This document shows positions 50,048 to 59,177 of a stretch of DNA of 64,000 bases, one piece after another. The notes below the pieces were generated by a model. It saw only the letters and a list, made by a program, of their open reading frames with translations. It searched no databases and had not been told where the DNA came from. How positions within the stretch are numbered: the stretch's first letter is position 1; each line of letters starts with the position of its first letter. Location of the stretch: the NCBI RefSeq assembly GCF_047824785.1, contig NZ_CP181167.1, positions 1,364,001-1,428,000 on the forward strand, in the 5' to 3' direction. Origin of the DNA: Nitrobacter sp039808345 (GTDB lineage: Bacteria > Pseudomonadota > Alphaproteobacteria > Rhizobiales > Xanthobacteraceae). A program made the translations under genes and the position numbers.

Positions 50048-50431
50048 CGGTTTTTTGGGCGGCGGGAACCGGTTCGCTCCAGGCGGGAACCTGCCGGAGC
50101 CCCTCGGGTTCCATCCGGCGGGCTGATCCGATGACGGCAAGGCATTCTTTTATCGCGCTAAAATGCGGTGTGCCGGCACCGCATTTACCTTTTGTTTACC
50201 AGTAGGCCCGAAGGTTAACGCTGGCGGCGCGTGTGGCGTTTGGCTGCCGGGGCGCGAACTGTTGCGGAACTTCCGCTTCCGACCGCATCGAGGGAACAGC
50301 GGACCTGCCGGAGGTCGGCGCCTCGCCCGGTATTCGCCGGGACGTTGTGCGCGCTCCAGGAGTATTCGAGGTTCCTGCGTTCAGCGCCGCGGTTGGGGCG
50401 GGGCGGGACGAAACGGTGACGAGCGCGCGCG
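50048..50431. other. ddl-ftsQ intergenic region
   Basis: 384 bases containing the terminator-like hairpin 50161-50186, a direct repeat TTTACC-N5-TTTACC (50184-50200) and GTTAAC (50214-50219). It probably holds a separate ftsQAZ promoter. Confidence 0.45.
50161..50190 (+). terminator. Terminator-like hairpin between ddl and ftsQ
   Basis: AAATGCGGTG-TGCCGG-CACCGCATTT is a perfect 10-bp stem with a 6-base loop, followed by ACCTTTTGTTT. It lies 114 bases after the ddl stop. Confidence 0.6.
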
Positions 50432-51454
50432 ATGAATGGTGGAGGACGCCTCGATCGGTCGTTGAGATTGCCGAGGTACAGGTCTGGCCTGTTGAGGGCG
50501 TCTGATCTGCTGAGGCAGGCCATCCTGCTCAGGTGGGCCGCCAGCGGCGCCGCAATCCTGTTGCGCGAACAGATCGACAGGCTGAAGCGCGCACGGGCGG
50601 AACGTCTGGATGCGCGCGCCAGAAATCCCAACCGCGCGATCGCCTTTATTGAACGCTACGCTCCGCGCCGGCTTGGCGCGATCATGACCGTCGTCGTGGT
50701 CGGCGGCAGCGCCGCGCTCGGCGTGGTGGCGGGCGGCCATGTCGATGAAGCGGTCGCTGTCCTGGACGACACGCGCAATGCGCTTGCCAACGCCGCGGGC
50801 TTCCGCATCACGTCCGTCACCATCAATGGCCGCACGCAACTGACGCAGGAGGAGGTGCTGGCCGCGGGCGGCGTCAACGGCCGTTCATCGCTGCTGTTCC
50901 TTGATGCCGCCGGTGTGCGCGACAGCCTGAAATGCAATCCGTGGATCGCGGATGCGACGGTGTTGAAGCTTTATCCGGGCGCGCTCCAGATCGACGTCAC
51001 CGAGCGTCAACCCTTCGCGCTGTGGCAGGAGAACGGCAAGCTTGCGGTGATCGCCGCCGATGGAATGGTGCTCTCGCCTCACGTTTCGCAACGCTTCGCG
51101 ACACTGCCGCTCGTGGTCGGCAAGGGGGCGGAAACCCGCGCCAGGGATTTCCTCGCGCTGGTGGCGAACTATCCGGTGGTGAACAGCAAACTCAAGGCCG
51201 CGATCTTCGTCGGCGAGCGACGCTGGAATCTGCGGCTCAAGGATGGCCTCGACATCAGGCTTCCGGAGAACGATGTCGGCCGCGCGCTTGCCGCGCTCGT
51301 GGACTACGACAGGCAGAACAAGCTGCTGTCGCGCGACATCACCGCCATCGACATGCGGTTTCCCGATCGCCTGACCGTGCGGCTCTCGGAAGAGGCCGCG
51401 AAGGCGCGCGAAGAGCAGCTTAAGAAGTCCAGCAAAAAGGCCGGCAGCGCATGA
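50432..51454 (+). CDS. ftsQ: Cell division protein FtsQ
   Basis: 340-aa bitopic divisome protein. A long basic cytoplasmic N-terminus (about 80 residues, typical of alphaproteobacteria), membrane segment MTVVVVGGSAALGVVAGG, then the POTRA domain (ITSVTINGRTQLTQEEVLAA, WIADATVLKLYPGALQIDVT) and the FtsQ beta domain. Overlaps ftsA by 4 bp. Confidence 0.93.
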   Translation: MNGGGRLDRSLRLPRYRSGLLRASDLLRQAILLRWAASGAAILLREQIDRLKRARAERLDARARNPNRAIAFIERYAPRRLGAIMTVVVVGGSAALGVVAGGHVDEAVAVLDDTRNALANAAGFRITSVTINGRTQLTQEEVLAAGGVNGRSSLLFLDAAGVRDSLKCNPWIADATVLKLYPGALQIDVTERQPFALWQENGKLAVIAADGMVLSPHVSQRFATLPLVVGKGAETRARDFLALVANYPVVNSKLKAAIFVGERRWNLRLKDGLDIRLPENDVGRALAALVDYDRQNKLLSRDITAIDMRFPDRLTVRLSEEAAKAREEQLKKSSKKAGSA

Positions 51455-52773
51455 CCAGCCTCGATCGCAGCCAGACCCCGAAAATGCGTCCCATGCAGCG
51501 CAATCGCAGCGCGCTGGTGGCGTCGCTGGACATCGGCACCAGCAAGATCGCCTGCATGATCGCAAGGCTGCGGCCGAGCGCGCCCAACGATGCGCTGCGC
51601 GGACGAACCCACGCGGTGGAGTTGATCGGCTACAGCCAGATCCAGTCGCGCGGCATGAAGGCCGGCGCCGTGACCGATCTCGCCCAGTGTGAGCAGGCGG
51701 TTCGCCAGGCTGTATCGCTGGCCGAGCAGATGGCGAAGGTTCGGGTCGAATCCGTGCTGTTGCCGGTGTCGGCCGGGCGGTTGCAGGGCCAGTTGATCGA
51801 AGCGGCCTCTCACATTCAGGGCGGCGCGGTCACGCCGTCCGATATCAGCCGGGTCACGTCGACCGGCATGCATCACGCCACGGCGCCCGGGCGCACCGTG
51901 CTTCATGCGCTGCCCGCCGGCTATTCGCTCGACGGCGTGAAGGGCATCCGCGATCCCCGTGGCATGGTGGCGCGCCGGTTCGGCGTCGACATGAACGTCG
52001 TGACCACGGAGGCGACCGTCGCGAAAAATCTGATGCTGGCGGTGGAGCGCTGCCATCTCACCGTCGAAGCCATGGCTGCCAGTCCCTATGTGGCCGGCCT
52101 GTCGGTGCTGACCGACGATGAGGTCGATCTCGGCGCCGCGGTCGTGGAGATGGGGGCGGGAACCACCACCATCGCGGTCTATTCCGCGGGACGCTTTATC
52201 TATGCGAGCGGTTTTGCCATCGGCGGGCATCACGTCACGATGGATCTTGCCCGCGGATTGGGGGCGTGCATTGCGGATGCCGAGCGAATCAAGACGTTAT
52301 ATGGCACGGTGCTGACGGGTGGCTCGGATGTTCGTGAGCTGATGACGGTTCCCGCGGCCGGAGACAGTGACTGTGACGCGCCTCAGGTGGTGTCACGCGC
52401 GACCATCGCCAACATCGTTCGTCAGCGTGTCGAGGAGATTTTTGAGATGGTCAGGGACCGGCTCGCGGATTCCCCATTTGCTGCCGAGCCGCGCGCGCGC
52501 GTCGTATTGAGCGGCGGGGCGTCGCAGTTGACCGGCGTTCCCGAACTCGCCTCGCGCGTCCTTGGCCGGCCGGTCCGCATCGGCCGTCCCCTCGGCTTCT
52601 GCCGCCTGCCCAACGAGGCCAAGAGCGCCTCGTTCTCCGTTCCCACCGGGCTGCTGGTGTATCCGCAATACGCACATCTGGAACATGTCGAGCCGCGGCG
52701 CACGCGGCAGGTTCGCACCGGGACGGACGGCTATTTCGGAAAGGTCGGACGATGGCTCCGGGAGGGCTTCTGA
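51451..52773 (+). CDS. ftsA: Cell division protein FtsA
   Basis: 440-aa actin-like protein that tethers FtsZ to the membrane. Phosphate loop VASLDIGTSKIACMIA, SHIQGGAVTPSDISRV, VVEMGAGTTTIAVYS and RARVVLSGGASQLTGVPELA. C-terminal amphipathic helix VGRWLREGF for membrane binding. ATGA overlap with ftsQ. Confidence 0.95.
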   Translation: MTSLDRSQTPKMRPMQRNRSALVASLDIGTSKIACMIARLRPSAPNDALRGRTHAVELIGYSQIQSRGMKAGAVTDLAQCEQAVRQAVSLAEQMAKVRVESVLLPVSAGRLQGQLIEAASHIQGGAVTPSDISRVTSTGMHHATAPGRTVLHALPAGYSLDGVKGIRDPRGMVARRFGVDMNVVTTEATVAKNLMLAVERCHLTVEAMAASPYVAGLSVLTDDEVDLGAAVVEMGAGTTTIAVYSAGRFIYASGFAIGGHHVTMDLARGLGACIADAERIKTLYGTVLTGGSDVRELMTVPAAGDSDCDAPQVVSRATIANIVRQRVEEIFEMVRDRLADSPFAAEPRARVVLSGGASQLTGVPELASRVLGRPVRIGRPLGFCRLPNEAKSASFSVPTGLLVYPQYAHLEHVEPRRTRQVRTGTDGYFGKVGRWLREGF

Positions 52774-52863
52774 TGAACTTTCCGCCGAATTGCAGATTCC
52801 CATCAACTCCGCGGTCGACGGCCGCCAGCATAGCGACACCGCGCGTGTAATCGAGAGGCAACC

Positions 52864-54696
52864 ATGACCATCAATCTCAACGTTCCCGATATTCACGAGC
52901 TGAAGCCGCGGATCACCGTGTTCGGCGTCGGCGGCGCAGGCGGCAACGCGGTCAACAACATGATCACGGCCGGGCTGGTCGGGGTCGATTTCGTGGTGGC
53001 CAACACCGACGCCCAGGCGCTGACCATGTCCAAGGCGCAGCGCATCATCCAGATGGGCACCCAGGTCACCCAGGGTCTCGGCGCGGGCTCGCAGCCCGAT
53101 GTCGGCGCTGCCGCGGCTGAGGAAGTCATCGACGAAATTCGCGATCACCTCTCGGGCGCGAATATGGTGTTCGTCACGGCCGGAATGGGCGGTGGCACCG
53201 GCACCGGCGCCGCGCCCGTCATCGCCAAGGCCGCGCGCGAAATGGGGATTCTGACCGTCGGCGTCGTCACCAAGCCGTTCCACTTCGAGGGTCAACGGCG
53301 CATGCGCACCGCCGACTCAGGGATCGGTGAGCTGCACAAGGTGGTCGACACGCTGCTGATCATTCCCAATCAGAACCTGTTCCGGGTCGCGAACGAGAAG
53401 ACCACCTTCGCCGATGCCTTCGCGATGGCCGATCAGGTGCTTTATTCGGGCGTCGCCTGCATCACCGACCTCATGGTGAAGGAAGGCTTGATCAACCTCG
53501 ACTTCGCCGACGTCCGCGCCGTGATGCGCGAGATGGGCAAGGCGATGATGGGCACCGGGGAAGCCTCCGGCGAGAAGCGCGCGCTCACCGCAGCCGAAGC
53601 GGCGATCGCCAACCCGCTGATCGACGACAGTTCGATGAAGGGCGCCAAGGGGCTGCTGATTTCGATTACAGGCGGCAAGGATCTCACCTTGTTCGAGGTC
53701 GACGAAGCCGCCACGCGGATTCGCGAGGAAGTTGATCAGGACGCGAACATCATCGTCGGCGCGACCTTCGACGAAAGCCTCGACGGCATCATCAGGGTGT
53801 CGGTGGTCGCGACCGGCATCGACCAGGGCACGATCGCGCGCGCCGCGGCTACCCCGGCAATGAAGACGGGATCCGCGGCGCTCGACCCGCGCGCGGCCGA
53901 ACTGTCCGCGAAGCTTCGCGAGGATAACAAGCGTGCTTCGGCCAGCCTCGCCCAGAAACCCATCGAGCCCCGTCCCGCCGTTCAGCCGGCCCAGGCCCAG
54001 CCCCAGGTTCAAGCTCCAGCTCCGGCTGCTTCAACCCCAACCCAGGCCGCCCCGTCCGCCGCCAATGTCGATCGGGCGGCGCTTGAGGCGATTGCCGCGG
54101 CGGTCGCCGAGCCCGCGCCGACACCGCCTGTTGCTCCGGCTCCCGTGCAGCCGGCCTCCTATGGCGACGTCACCGTTCGGCCGATCGCGCAGAAGCCGAC
54201 GCTGTTCCCGGATCATGACCCTGCGCCGCGCGAGCAGCATGAGCCGCCGGTGCCGGACACCTTCATCCCGCAGCCGGCGGAGCGGGCGCCGCTTCGTGCG
54301 CCACGGATGCCGAGGATGGAGGAGCTTCCGATGCCGGCGCAGAATGAGATCCGTCAGGCTCGTGGCGAGGTCGAGGAAGATCATCCGCAGAAGAGCCGGC
54401 TGTCACTGTTGCAGCGCCTCGCCAATGTGGGCCTCGGCCGGCGCGATCATGACGCCGAGCCGCCGATCGCGGGTCGCGACGCCGGGCCGGCAATGGCCCA
54501 GATGCCGCCATTGCCGGAGCGTCGGCCGCAGCGCAGCGTCGCCGAGCAGATGGGTAGCGATCCGGTATCAGAGTACGCTCGCCGGCCGGCGCCGAAGGGT
54601 CTCGACGCTCACGGCCGTCCGGCTCCTGTTGCGCCTGCGCCACAGGGCGACGATCATCTCGATATCCCCGCCTTTCTCCGCCGCCAGGCAAACTGA
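52864..54696 (+). CDS. ftsZ: Cell division protein FtsZ
   Basis: 610-aa tubulin homologue forming the Z-ring. GTP-binding VFGVGGAGGNAVNNMI and the tubulin signature GGGTGTGAAPVIAK are intact; the folded core ends near residue 325. It is followed by a linker of about 270 residues rich in Pro, Ala and Gln (QPAQAQPQVQAPAPAAS, EPAPTPPVAPAPVQPAS) and the conserved C-terminal peptide DIPAFLRRQAN that binds FtsA and other partners. The long linker is usual in this order. Confidence 0.97.
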   Translation: MTINLNVPDIHELKPRITVFGVGGAGGNAVNNMITAGLVGVDFVVANTDAQALTMSKAQRIIQMGTQVTQGLGAGSQPDVGAAAAEEVIDEIRDHLSGANMVFVTAGMGGGTGTGAAPVIAKAAREMGILTVGVVTKPFHFEGQRRMRTADSGIGELHKVVDTLLIIPNQNLFRVANEKTTFADAFAMADQVLYSGVACITDLMVKEGLINLDFADVRAVMREMGKAMMGTGEASGEKRALTAAEAAIANPLIDDSSMKGAKGLLISITGGKDLTLFEVDEAATRIREEVDQDANIIVGATFDESLDGIIRVSVVATGIDQGTIARAAATPAMKTGSAALDPRAAELSAKLREDNKRASASLAQKPIEPRPAVQPAQAQPQVQAPAPAASTPTQAAPSAANVDRAALEAIAAAVAEPAPTPPVAPAPVQPASYGDVTVRPIAQKPTLFPDHDPAPREQHEPPVPDTFIPQPAERAPLRAPRMPRMEELPMPAQNEIRQARGEVEEDHPQKSRLSLLQRLANVGLGRRDHDAEPPIAGRDAGPAMAQMPPLPERRPQRSVAEQMGSDPVSEYARRPAPKGLDAHGRPAPVAPAPQGDDHLDIPAFLRRQAN

Positions 54697-55033
54697 AAGC
54701 CTGTAATAAACTGAAACTGGAAAGGGTTCCGTCCTTGCAGGCCGGAGCCCTTTTTCTTATCATCCGTTATCTTGATTTTATTCTGTATCGCACTGAAAAT
54801 TCATCAAAAATTAATTTTATCGAGGTCCGCTGTAGGGTCACCGTCCCGCGCCATATTTGGTCATGAGGCGGCGTGATTACGGCGGAGATGGGGTAACAAT
54901 TGGTAAAGAAGCGTGAGTTGCGCGCTTTGGGACTGCCGGTATGTTTTAGGCGTGACTTTGGGGATCACGAATCGATTCGCAGCCTTTCAGGCGAGAATTC
55001 GGTGTTCGGGATAAGTCACTTGGGCCAGGCTTT
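54697..55033. other. ftsZ-lpxC intergenic region
   Basis: 337 bases with the ftsZ terminator at the start and an AT-rich stretch (54770-54825). It presumably carries the lpxC promoter; no gene is seen. Confidence 0.45.
54719..54758 (+). terminator. Rho-independent terminator of the dcw/ftsZ operon
   Basis: AAAGGGTTCCG and CGGAGCCCTTT pair (one G-U) around GTCCTTGCAGGC, followed by TTTTTCTTATC. Just 25 bases after the ftsZ stop. Confidence 0.8.
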
Positions 55034-55990
55034 ATGAGATTCAATCGCCAGACGACGCTGCGTTCGCGAGCCACCGTGACGGGTGTCGGCGTTCATTCCG
55101 GATTACCGGCCAACCTGACCCTGGGACCTGCGTCGATCGATGCGGGTTTCGTTTTTATCCGCACCTCTCCTGATGGAACCGAGCGCCGGGTGCAGGCGGC
55201 GGCGAGATCCGTCACGTCAACCAAACTTGCCACTGTCCTGGGCGATCAGCAAGGTTCTCTTGTCTCCACCGCCGAGCACGTTCTTGCTGCACTGCGTGGC
55301 CTTGGCGTCGACAACGCGACCATCGAGATCGACGGACCTGAAGTGCCGATTATGGACGGCAGTTCGGCGGCCTTCGTCGCGGCGATAGATCAGGCAGGGA
55401 TTGTCGAGCAGTCGGCGGCGCGCCGCTTCATCCAGATTTTGAAACCGGTTCGGGTAACGAAGGGCGAGGCGGTCGGCGAACTGCGGCCTTACAAGCGCGG
55501 TTTTCGTATCGAGGTCGAGATCGATTTCGCCAATCCGGTGATCGGTCATCAGGATTATTCCATCGATCTCAATCCCGAGAGTTTTCGGCGTGAGATAAGC
55601 CGGGCGAGAACCTTCGGTTGCATGAATGATGTCGAAAGGCTCCGAAGCGCGGGTTATGCGCTGGGTGCGTCATTGGAAAACTCGATGGTGTTCGATAACG
55701 AGCGCCTGTTGAATACCGGCGGCCTGCGCTACGCCGATGAGTGCGTACGACACAAGGTTCTCGATGCGATCGGCGATCTGGCGCTCGCCGGGTTGCCGCT
55801 GATCGGCGGTTATCGCTCGGCGCGCGGCGGGCACAAGCTCAACCACGCGGTGCTCACGGCGTTGATGGCCGACCGGACCGCATGGCGTGTGGTTGAGGAT
55901 CAGCCGGTGTCGCGTCCGCGCAGTCAGGGCGAAATGGTCGGCGGGATGGTGGGCGGCATGGCCGCAGCCTATGGTCCCAACGTGTCCTGA
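55034..55990 (+). CDS. lpxC: UDP-3-O-acyl-GlcNAc deacetylase LpxC
   Basis: 318-aa zinc deacetylase, first committed step of lipid A synthesis. Zinc ligands are in STAEHVLAAL (His82) and CVRHKVLDAIGD; the catalytic His267 is in RGGHKLNH. MDGSSAAFVAAIDQAG and TFGCMNDVERLRSAGYALG are family blocks. Its location directly after ftsZ is typical. Confidence 0.96.
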   Translation: MRFNRQTTLRSRATVTGVGVHSGLPANLTLGPASIDAGFVFIRTSPDGTERRVQAAARSVTSTKLATVLGDQQGSLVSTAEHVLAALRGLGVDNATIEIDGPEVPIMDGSSAAFVAAIDQAGIVEQSAARRFIQILKPVRVTKGEAVGELRPYKRGFRIEVEIDFANPVIGHQDYSIDLNPESFRREISRARTFGCMNDVERLRSAGYALGASLENSMVFDNERLLNTGGLRYADECVRHKVLDAIGDLALAGLPLIGGYRSARGGHKLNHAVLTALMADRTAWRVVEDQPVSRPRSQGEMVGGMVGGMAAAYGPNVS

Positions 55991-56080
55991 CCCTGGCCGG
56001 ATCTCGCACCGTTCAACTCTCGCACTTTTTAAGCCGTTCTGCTGCGTATGCGCGTCGATTCGTGTTCGTGGCTTGATGGC

Positions 56081-56130
56081 TATAGCGTTTTCACGCGAAC
56101 CGGTGCCCACTTCGCTCGAAAACGCTATAG
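56081..56130. repeat. CTATAGCGTTTTC palindromic repeat
   Basis: CTATAGCGTTTTC ... GAAAACGCTATAG, 13-bp arms, with CGCGAACCGGTGCCCACTTC inside. Confidence 0.85.
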
Positions 56131-56232
56131 CCGCTCTGCCTTAATCCCGGCGAAATACCTGCTTACCCCGTTAGTGGACGGCTGCTTTCGGGCTAAAGGG
56201 AGCGCGGTGCAAGGCGCGCATTCCCGTCTGCC

Positions 56233-56390
56233 CTAGAGCCTTTCCGCTTCTGATAGAATCAGAAGCGGGCTCTATGATTTTGTTTTGTCGCGTTTTCTTC
56301 ACGCGAACCGGATTTCACTTGGCCGGAAAATGCTCTAAAAACAATGTCTTGAGCTTCGCTTCCGATTCAATCAGAAGTGAAACTGCTCCA
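56233..56390. repeat. Composite palindromic repeat, family 1
   Basis: TAGAGCC-TTT-CCGCTTCTGAT-N3-ATCAGAAGCGGGCTC, then GCGTTTTCTTCACGCGAACC ending GGAAAATGCTCTA, plus a second GCTTC-GATTCAATC-AGAAG palindrome. Confidence 0.85.
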
Positions 56391-56430
56391 GTGCCTGGAT
56401 CGCCGGATGACGGACCTCGGATTTTCACTC

Positions 56431-57342
56431 ATGTTGGCTAAGCGTATGGTGCCCGGACGCAGCGTTTTCATGGACCGCGCCTCTCTTGGGCGGCTTGGCC
56501 GGAAACTGCGGCTTGCCGTCTGTCTTGCACTCGCCGCCGTGACCGTGGCCGCGTGCGGGACCGGACCGCTCCTGGACAAGTTCACGGCGAAGGACGAAGA
56601 GACCTTCAGCGACGAACCGGCGGACAAGCTCTATAATGAGGGCTTGTTCCTCATGAATAAACAGAGCGACCTCAAGGCGGCCACGAAGAAGTTCGACGAG
56701 GTGGACCGCGAACACCCGTATTCGGAGTGGGCGCGGAAGTCGCTGCTGATGTCAGCCTATGCATCCTATCAGGCCGGCGATTACGACACCTGCATCGGCT
56801 CCGCGTCGCGCTACGTGACGCTCCATCCGGGCAGTCCGGACGCCGCCTATGCGCAGTATTTGATTGCGGTTTCGAATTACGATCAGATCGCCGATGTCTC
56901 GCGCGATCAGGCTCGTACCGAGAAAGCGATGCGCACGCTGGAAGAGGTGATCCGCAAATATCCGACGTCGGAATATGCCGGTGAAGCCAAGAAGAAGCTT
57001 CAGGGCGCGCGCGATCAGCTCGCCGGCAAGGAAATGGCGGTCGGCCGCTACTACATGGAACGGCGTGACTATACGGGTGCGATCAACCGCTTCAAGACGG
57101 TGGTGACGCGCTTCCAGACCACGCGGCATGTCGAGGAGGCGCTGGCGCGGCTGACCGAGGCCTATATGGCGATTGGAATCGTTGCCGAGGCGCAGACCGC
57201 CGCGGCCGTGCTTGGCCATAATTTTCCGGACAGCCACTGGTACAAGGACGCCTACGGTCTCGTGACCTCCGGGGGAAGCCAGCCCAGCGAGAACAAGGGC
57301 TCGTGGATCAGTAAGGCGTTCAGGAAAGTGGGTCTCGGCTAG
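56431..57342 (+). CDS. bamD: Outer membrane assembly lipoprotein BamD (ComL)
   Basis: About 303 aa. A lipobox, LALAAVTVAACG, gives a Cys42 lipid anchor if started at ATG 56431; ATG 56470 would place it at Cys29, and 56407 is also open. The mature part has TPR-like repeats (ADKLYNEGLFLMNKQSDLKA, YASYQAGDYDTCIGSASRYV, AVGRYYMERRDYTGAINRFK), the standard BamD scaffold of the BAM complex. The stop TAG is the first triplet of a palindromic repeat (57340-57374). Confidence 0.9.
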   Translation: MLAKRMVPGRSVFMDRASLGRLGRKLRLAVCLALAAVTVAACGTGPLLDKFTAKDEETFSDEPADKLYNEGLFLMNKQSDLKAATKKFDEVDREHPYSEWARKSLLMSAYASYQAGDYDTCIGSASRYVTLHPGSPDAAYAQYLIAVSNYDQIADVSRDQARTEKAMRTLEEVIRKYPTSEYAGEAKKKLQGARDQLAGKEMAVGRYYMERRDYTGAINRFKTVVTRFQTTRHVEEALARLTEAYMAIGIVAEAQTAAAVLGHNFPDSHWYKDAYGLVTSGGSQPSENKGSWISKAFRKVGLG

Positions 57343-57374
57343 AGCATGTTCCCGATTTTCGGATAAGATCATGC
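57340..57374. repeat. TAGAGCATG repeat at the bamD end
   Basis: TAGAGCATGTTCCCGATTTT and CGGATAAGATCATGC; shares CGGATAAGATCATGC with the murB-end copy. The bamD stop lies in it. Confidence 0.75.
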
Positions 57375-57486
57375 CCGGTCACAAGGACAAGGCTGGTGTC
57401 CGGTTCAACGGAGTTGGGTCAGGCTCCGGTCTCTGCGCTACGCTTTTCCGCATTTCTCAACGGTCTTTGGCAGGAACCGGCCTCCC

Positions 57487-59172
57487 ATGCTTGCGCGCCT
57501 TTCGATCCGCGACATCGTCCTGATCGAGCGGCTCGATATCGAGTTCGCCTCCGGTCTTGCGGTGCTGACCGGCGAGACCGGCGCGGGAAAATCCATTCTG
57601 CTTGATGCCTTCGCGCTGGCGCTCGGTGGCCGCGGCGATGCGGGATTGGTCCGCCACGGTGCGGAGCAGGGGCAGGTCACGGCTACGTTCGATGTTCCCA
57701 GGAACCATCCAGCCTGCGCCATGCTTGCCGCCAATGACATCGAGAACTCTATTTCAGAAGATTCGGGCGAGATGATTCTGCGGCGTGTCCAGCTTGCCGA
57801 TGGCCGCACCCGGGCCTTCATCAATGATCAGGCGATCAGCGTGCAGACCTTGAGGGCGGTCGGCGCGACGCTGGTTGAGATTCACGGCCAGCACGACGAG
57901 CGGGCGCTGGTCGATGCATCGACCCACCGCCGGCTGCTCGATGCCTTTGCCGGATTGGACACTGAAGTCTCCGCGCTGGAAGTGTTGTGGGAAGCTCGCC
58001 GCCGCGCCCGCGCGGCGCTTGAAGATCATCGCGCCGGTGTGGAGCGCGCCGCGCGGGAGGCCGACTATCTGCGTCATGCCTCCGGGGAGCTGACACAACT
58101 CGCGCCGGAGGACGGCGAGGAAACCGCGCTTGCCGAACGCCGCGCCACGATGATGGCGGGCGAGAAGATCGCGACCGATCTGCGCGAGGCGCAAGACGTC
58201 GTCAGCGGTCATGGTTCGCCGGTGAGCGTCTTGTCGGCAGCGGTGCGGCGGCTCGAACGGCGTGCCGCGAGTTCGCCGCAACTGGTCGAGCCCGCGGTCA
58301 GGGCGATCGACGCCGCCATCAACGCGCTGGAGGAAGCCGACCAGCATCTCGCGGCAGCGCTCGTCGCCGCCGATTTCGATCCGGCCGAGCTGGAGCGCAT
58401 TGAGGTGCGGCTGTTCGCGCTGCGCGCGGCATCGCGAAAATATGCGACGCCGGTCGATGGTCTCGCCGCGCTTGCCAAAAAATACGCGGCGCAGGTCGCG
58501 CTGATTGATGCCGGCGCGGATCGACTGATTGTTCTGGAGAGAGAGGCGGCCGACGCCGACAAACGCTATGCAGCGGCGGCTATGAAAATCTCTGCCGCGC
58601 GCACCAGGGCTGCCGACAAGCTCGACAAGACGGTCAACGTCGAGCTTGCGCCGTTGAAGCTTGAGCGCGCCAGATTTTCGACGCACATCGATTCTGATCC
58701 GTCGGCGCCGGGACCGCAAGGCTTCGACCGCGTCGAATTCTGGGTGCAGACCAATCCCGGCACCCGGCCCGGGCCGCTGATGAAGGTTGCTTCGGGAGGC
58801 GAGCTGTCGCGCTTCCTGCTGGCGCTGAAGGTGGTGCTTTCCGATAAAGGCTCAGCGCCGACGCTGGTGTTCGACGAGATCGACACCGGAGTCGGCGGCG
58901 CGGTGGCCGACGCCATCGGCGCGCGGCTGTCGCGCCTGGCCTGCAAGGTGCAGGTGATGGCCGTGACGCACGCGCCGCAGGTCGCGGTGCGAGCCGATCA
59001 ACATTTGCTCATCTCGAAAGATGCGCTGGATCGTGGCAAGCGCGTCGCCACGCGGGTTGCGACGCTGGCGGAGGATCACCGCCGCGAGGAGATCGCGCGG
59101 ATGCTCGCCGGAGCGGAGATCACCGCGGAGGCTCGCGCCGCCGCGGACCGGCTGCTGAAAGCGGCGGGATAG
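57487..59172 (+). CDS. recN: DNA repair protein RecN
   Basis: 561-aa SMC-like ATPase in double-strand break repair. Walker A LTGETGAGKSILLDAFALAL, Q-loop and HGQHDERALVD, a long coiled-coil middle, signature VASGGELSRFLLALKVVL and Walker B PTLVFDEIDTGVGG. Starts 144 bases after bamD. Usually SOS-regulated; no clear SOS box was identified. Confidence 0.96.
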   Translation: MLARLSIRDIVLIERLDIEFASGLAVLTGETGAGKSILLDAFALALGGRGDAGLVRHGAEQGQVTATFDVPRNHPACAMLAANDIENSISEDSGEMILRRVQLADGRTRAFINDQAISVQTLRAVGATLVEIHGQHDERALVDASTHRRLLDAFAGLDTEVSALEVLWEARRRARAALEDHRAGVERAAREADYLRHASGELTQLAPEDGEETALAERRATMMAGEKIATDLREAQDVVSGHGSPVSVLSAAVRRLERRAASSPQLVEPAVRAIDAAINALEEADQHLAAALVAADFDPAELERIEVRLFALRAASRKYATPVDGLAALAKKYAAQVALIDAGADRLIVLEREAADADKRYAAAAMKISAARTRAADKLDKTVNVELAPLKLERARFSTHIDSDPSAPGPQGFDRVEFWVQTNPGTRPGPLMKVASGGELSRFLLALKVVLSDKGSAPTLVFDEIDTGVGGAVADAIGARLSRLACKVQVMAVTHAPQVAVRADQHLLISKDALDRGKRVATRVATLAEDHRREEIARMLAGAEITAEARAAADRLLKAAG

Positions 59173-59177
59173 TCGCT

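Larger units (their letters stand above)
55991..56430. other. lpxC-bamD gap with repeats
   Basis: 440 bases. Holds two family 1 copies (56081-56130 and 56233-56390). No gene is seen. Confidence 0.5.
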
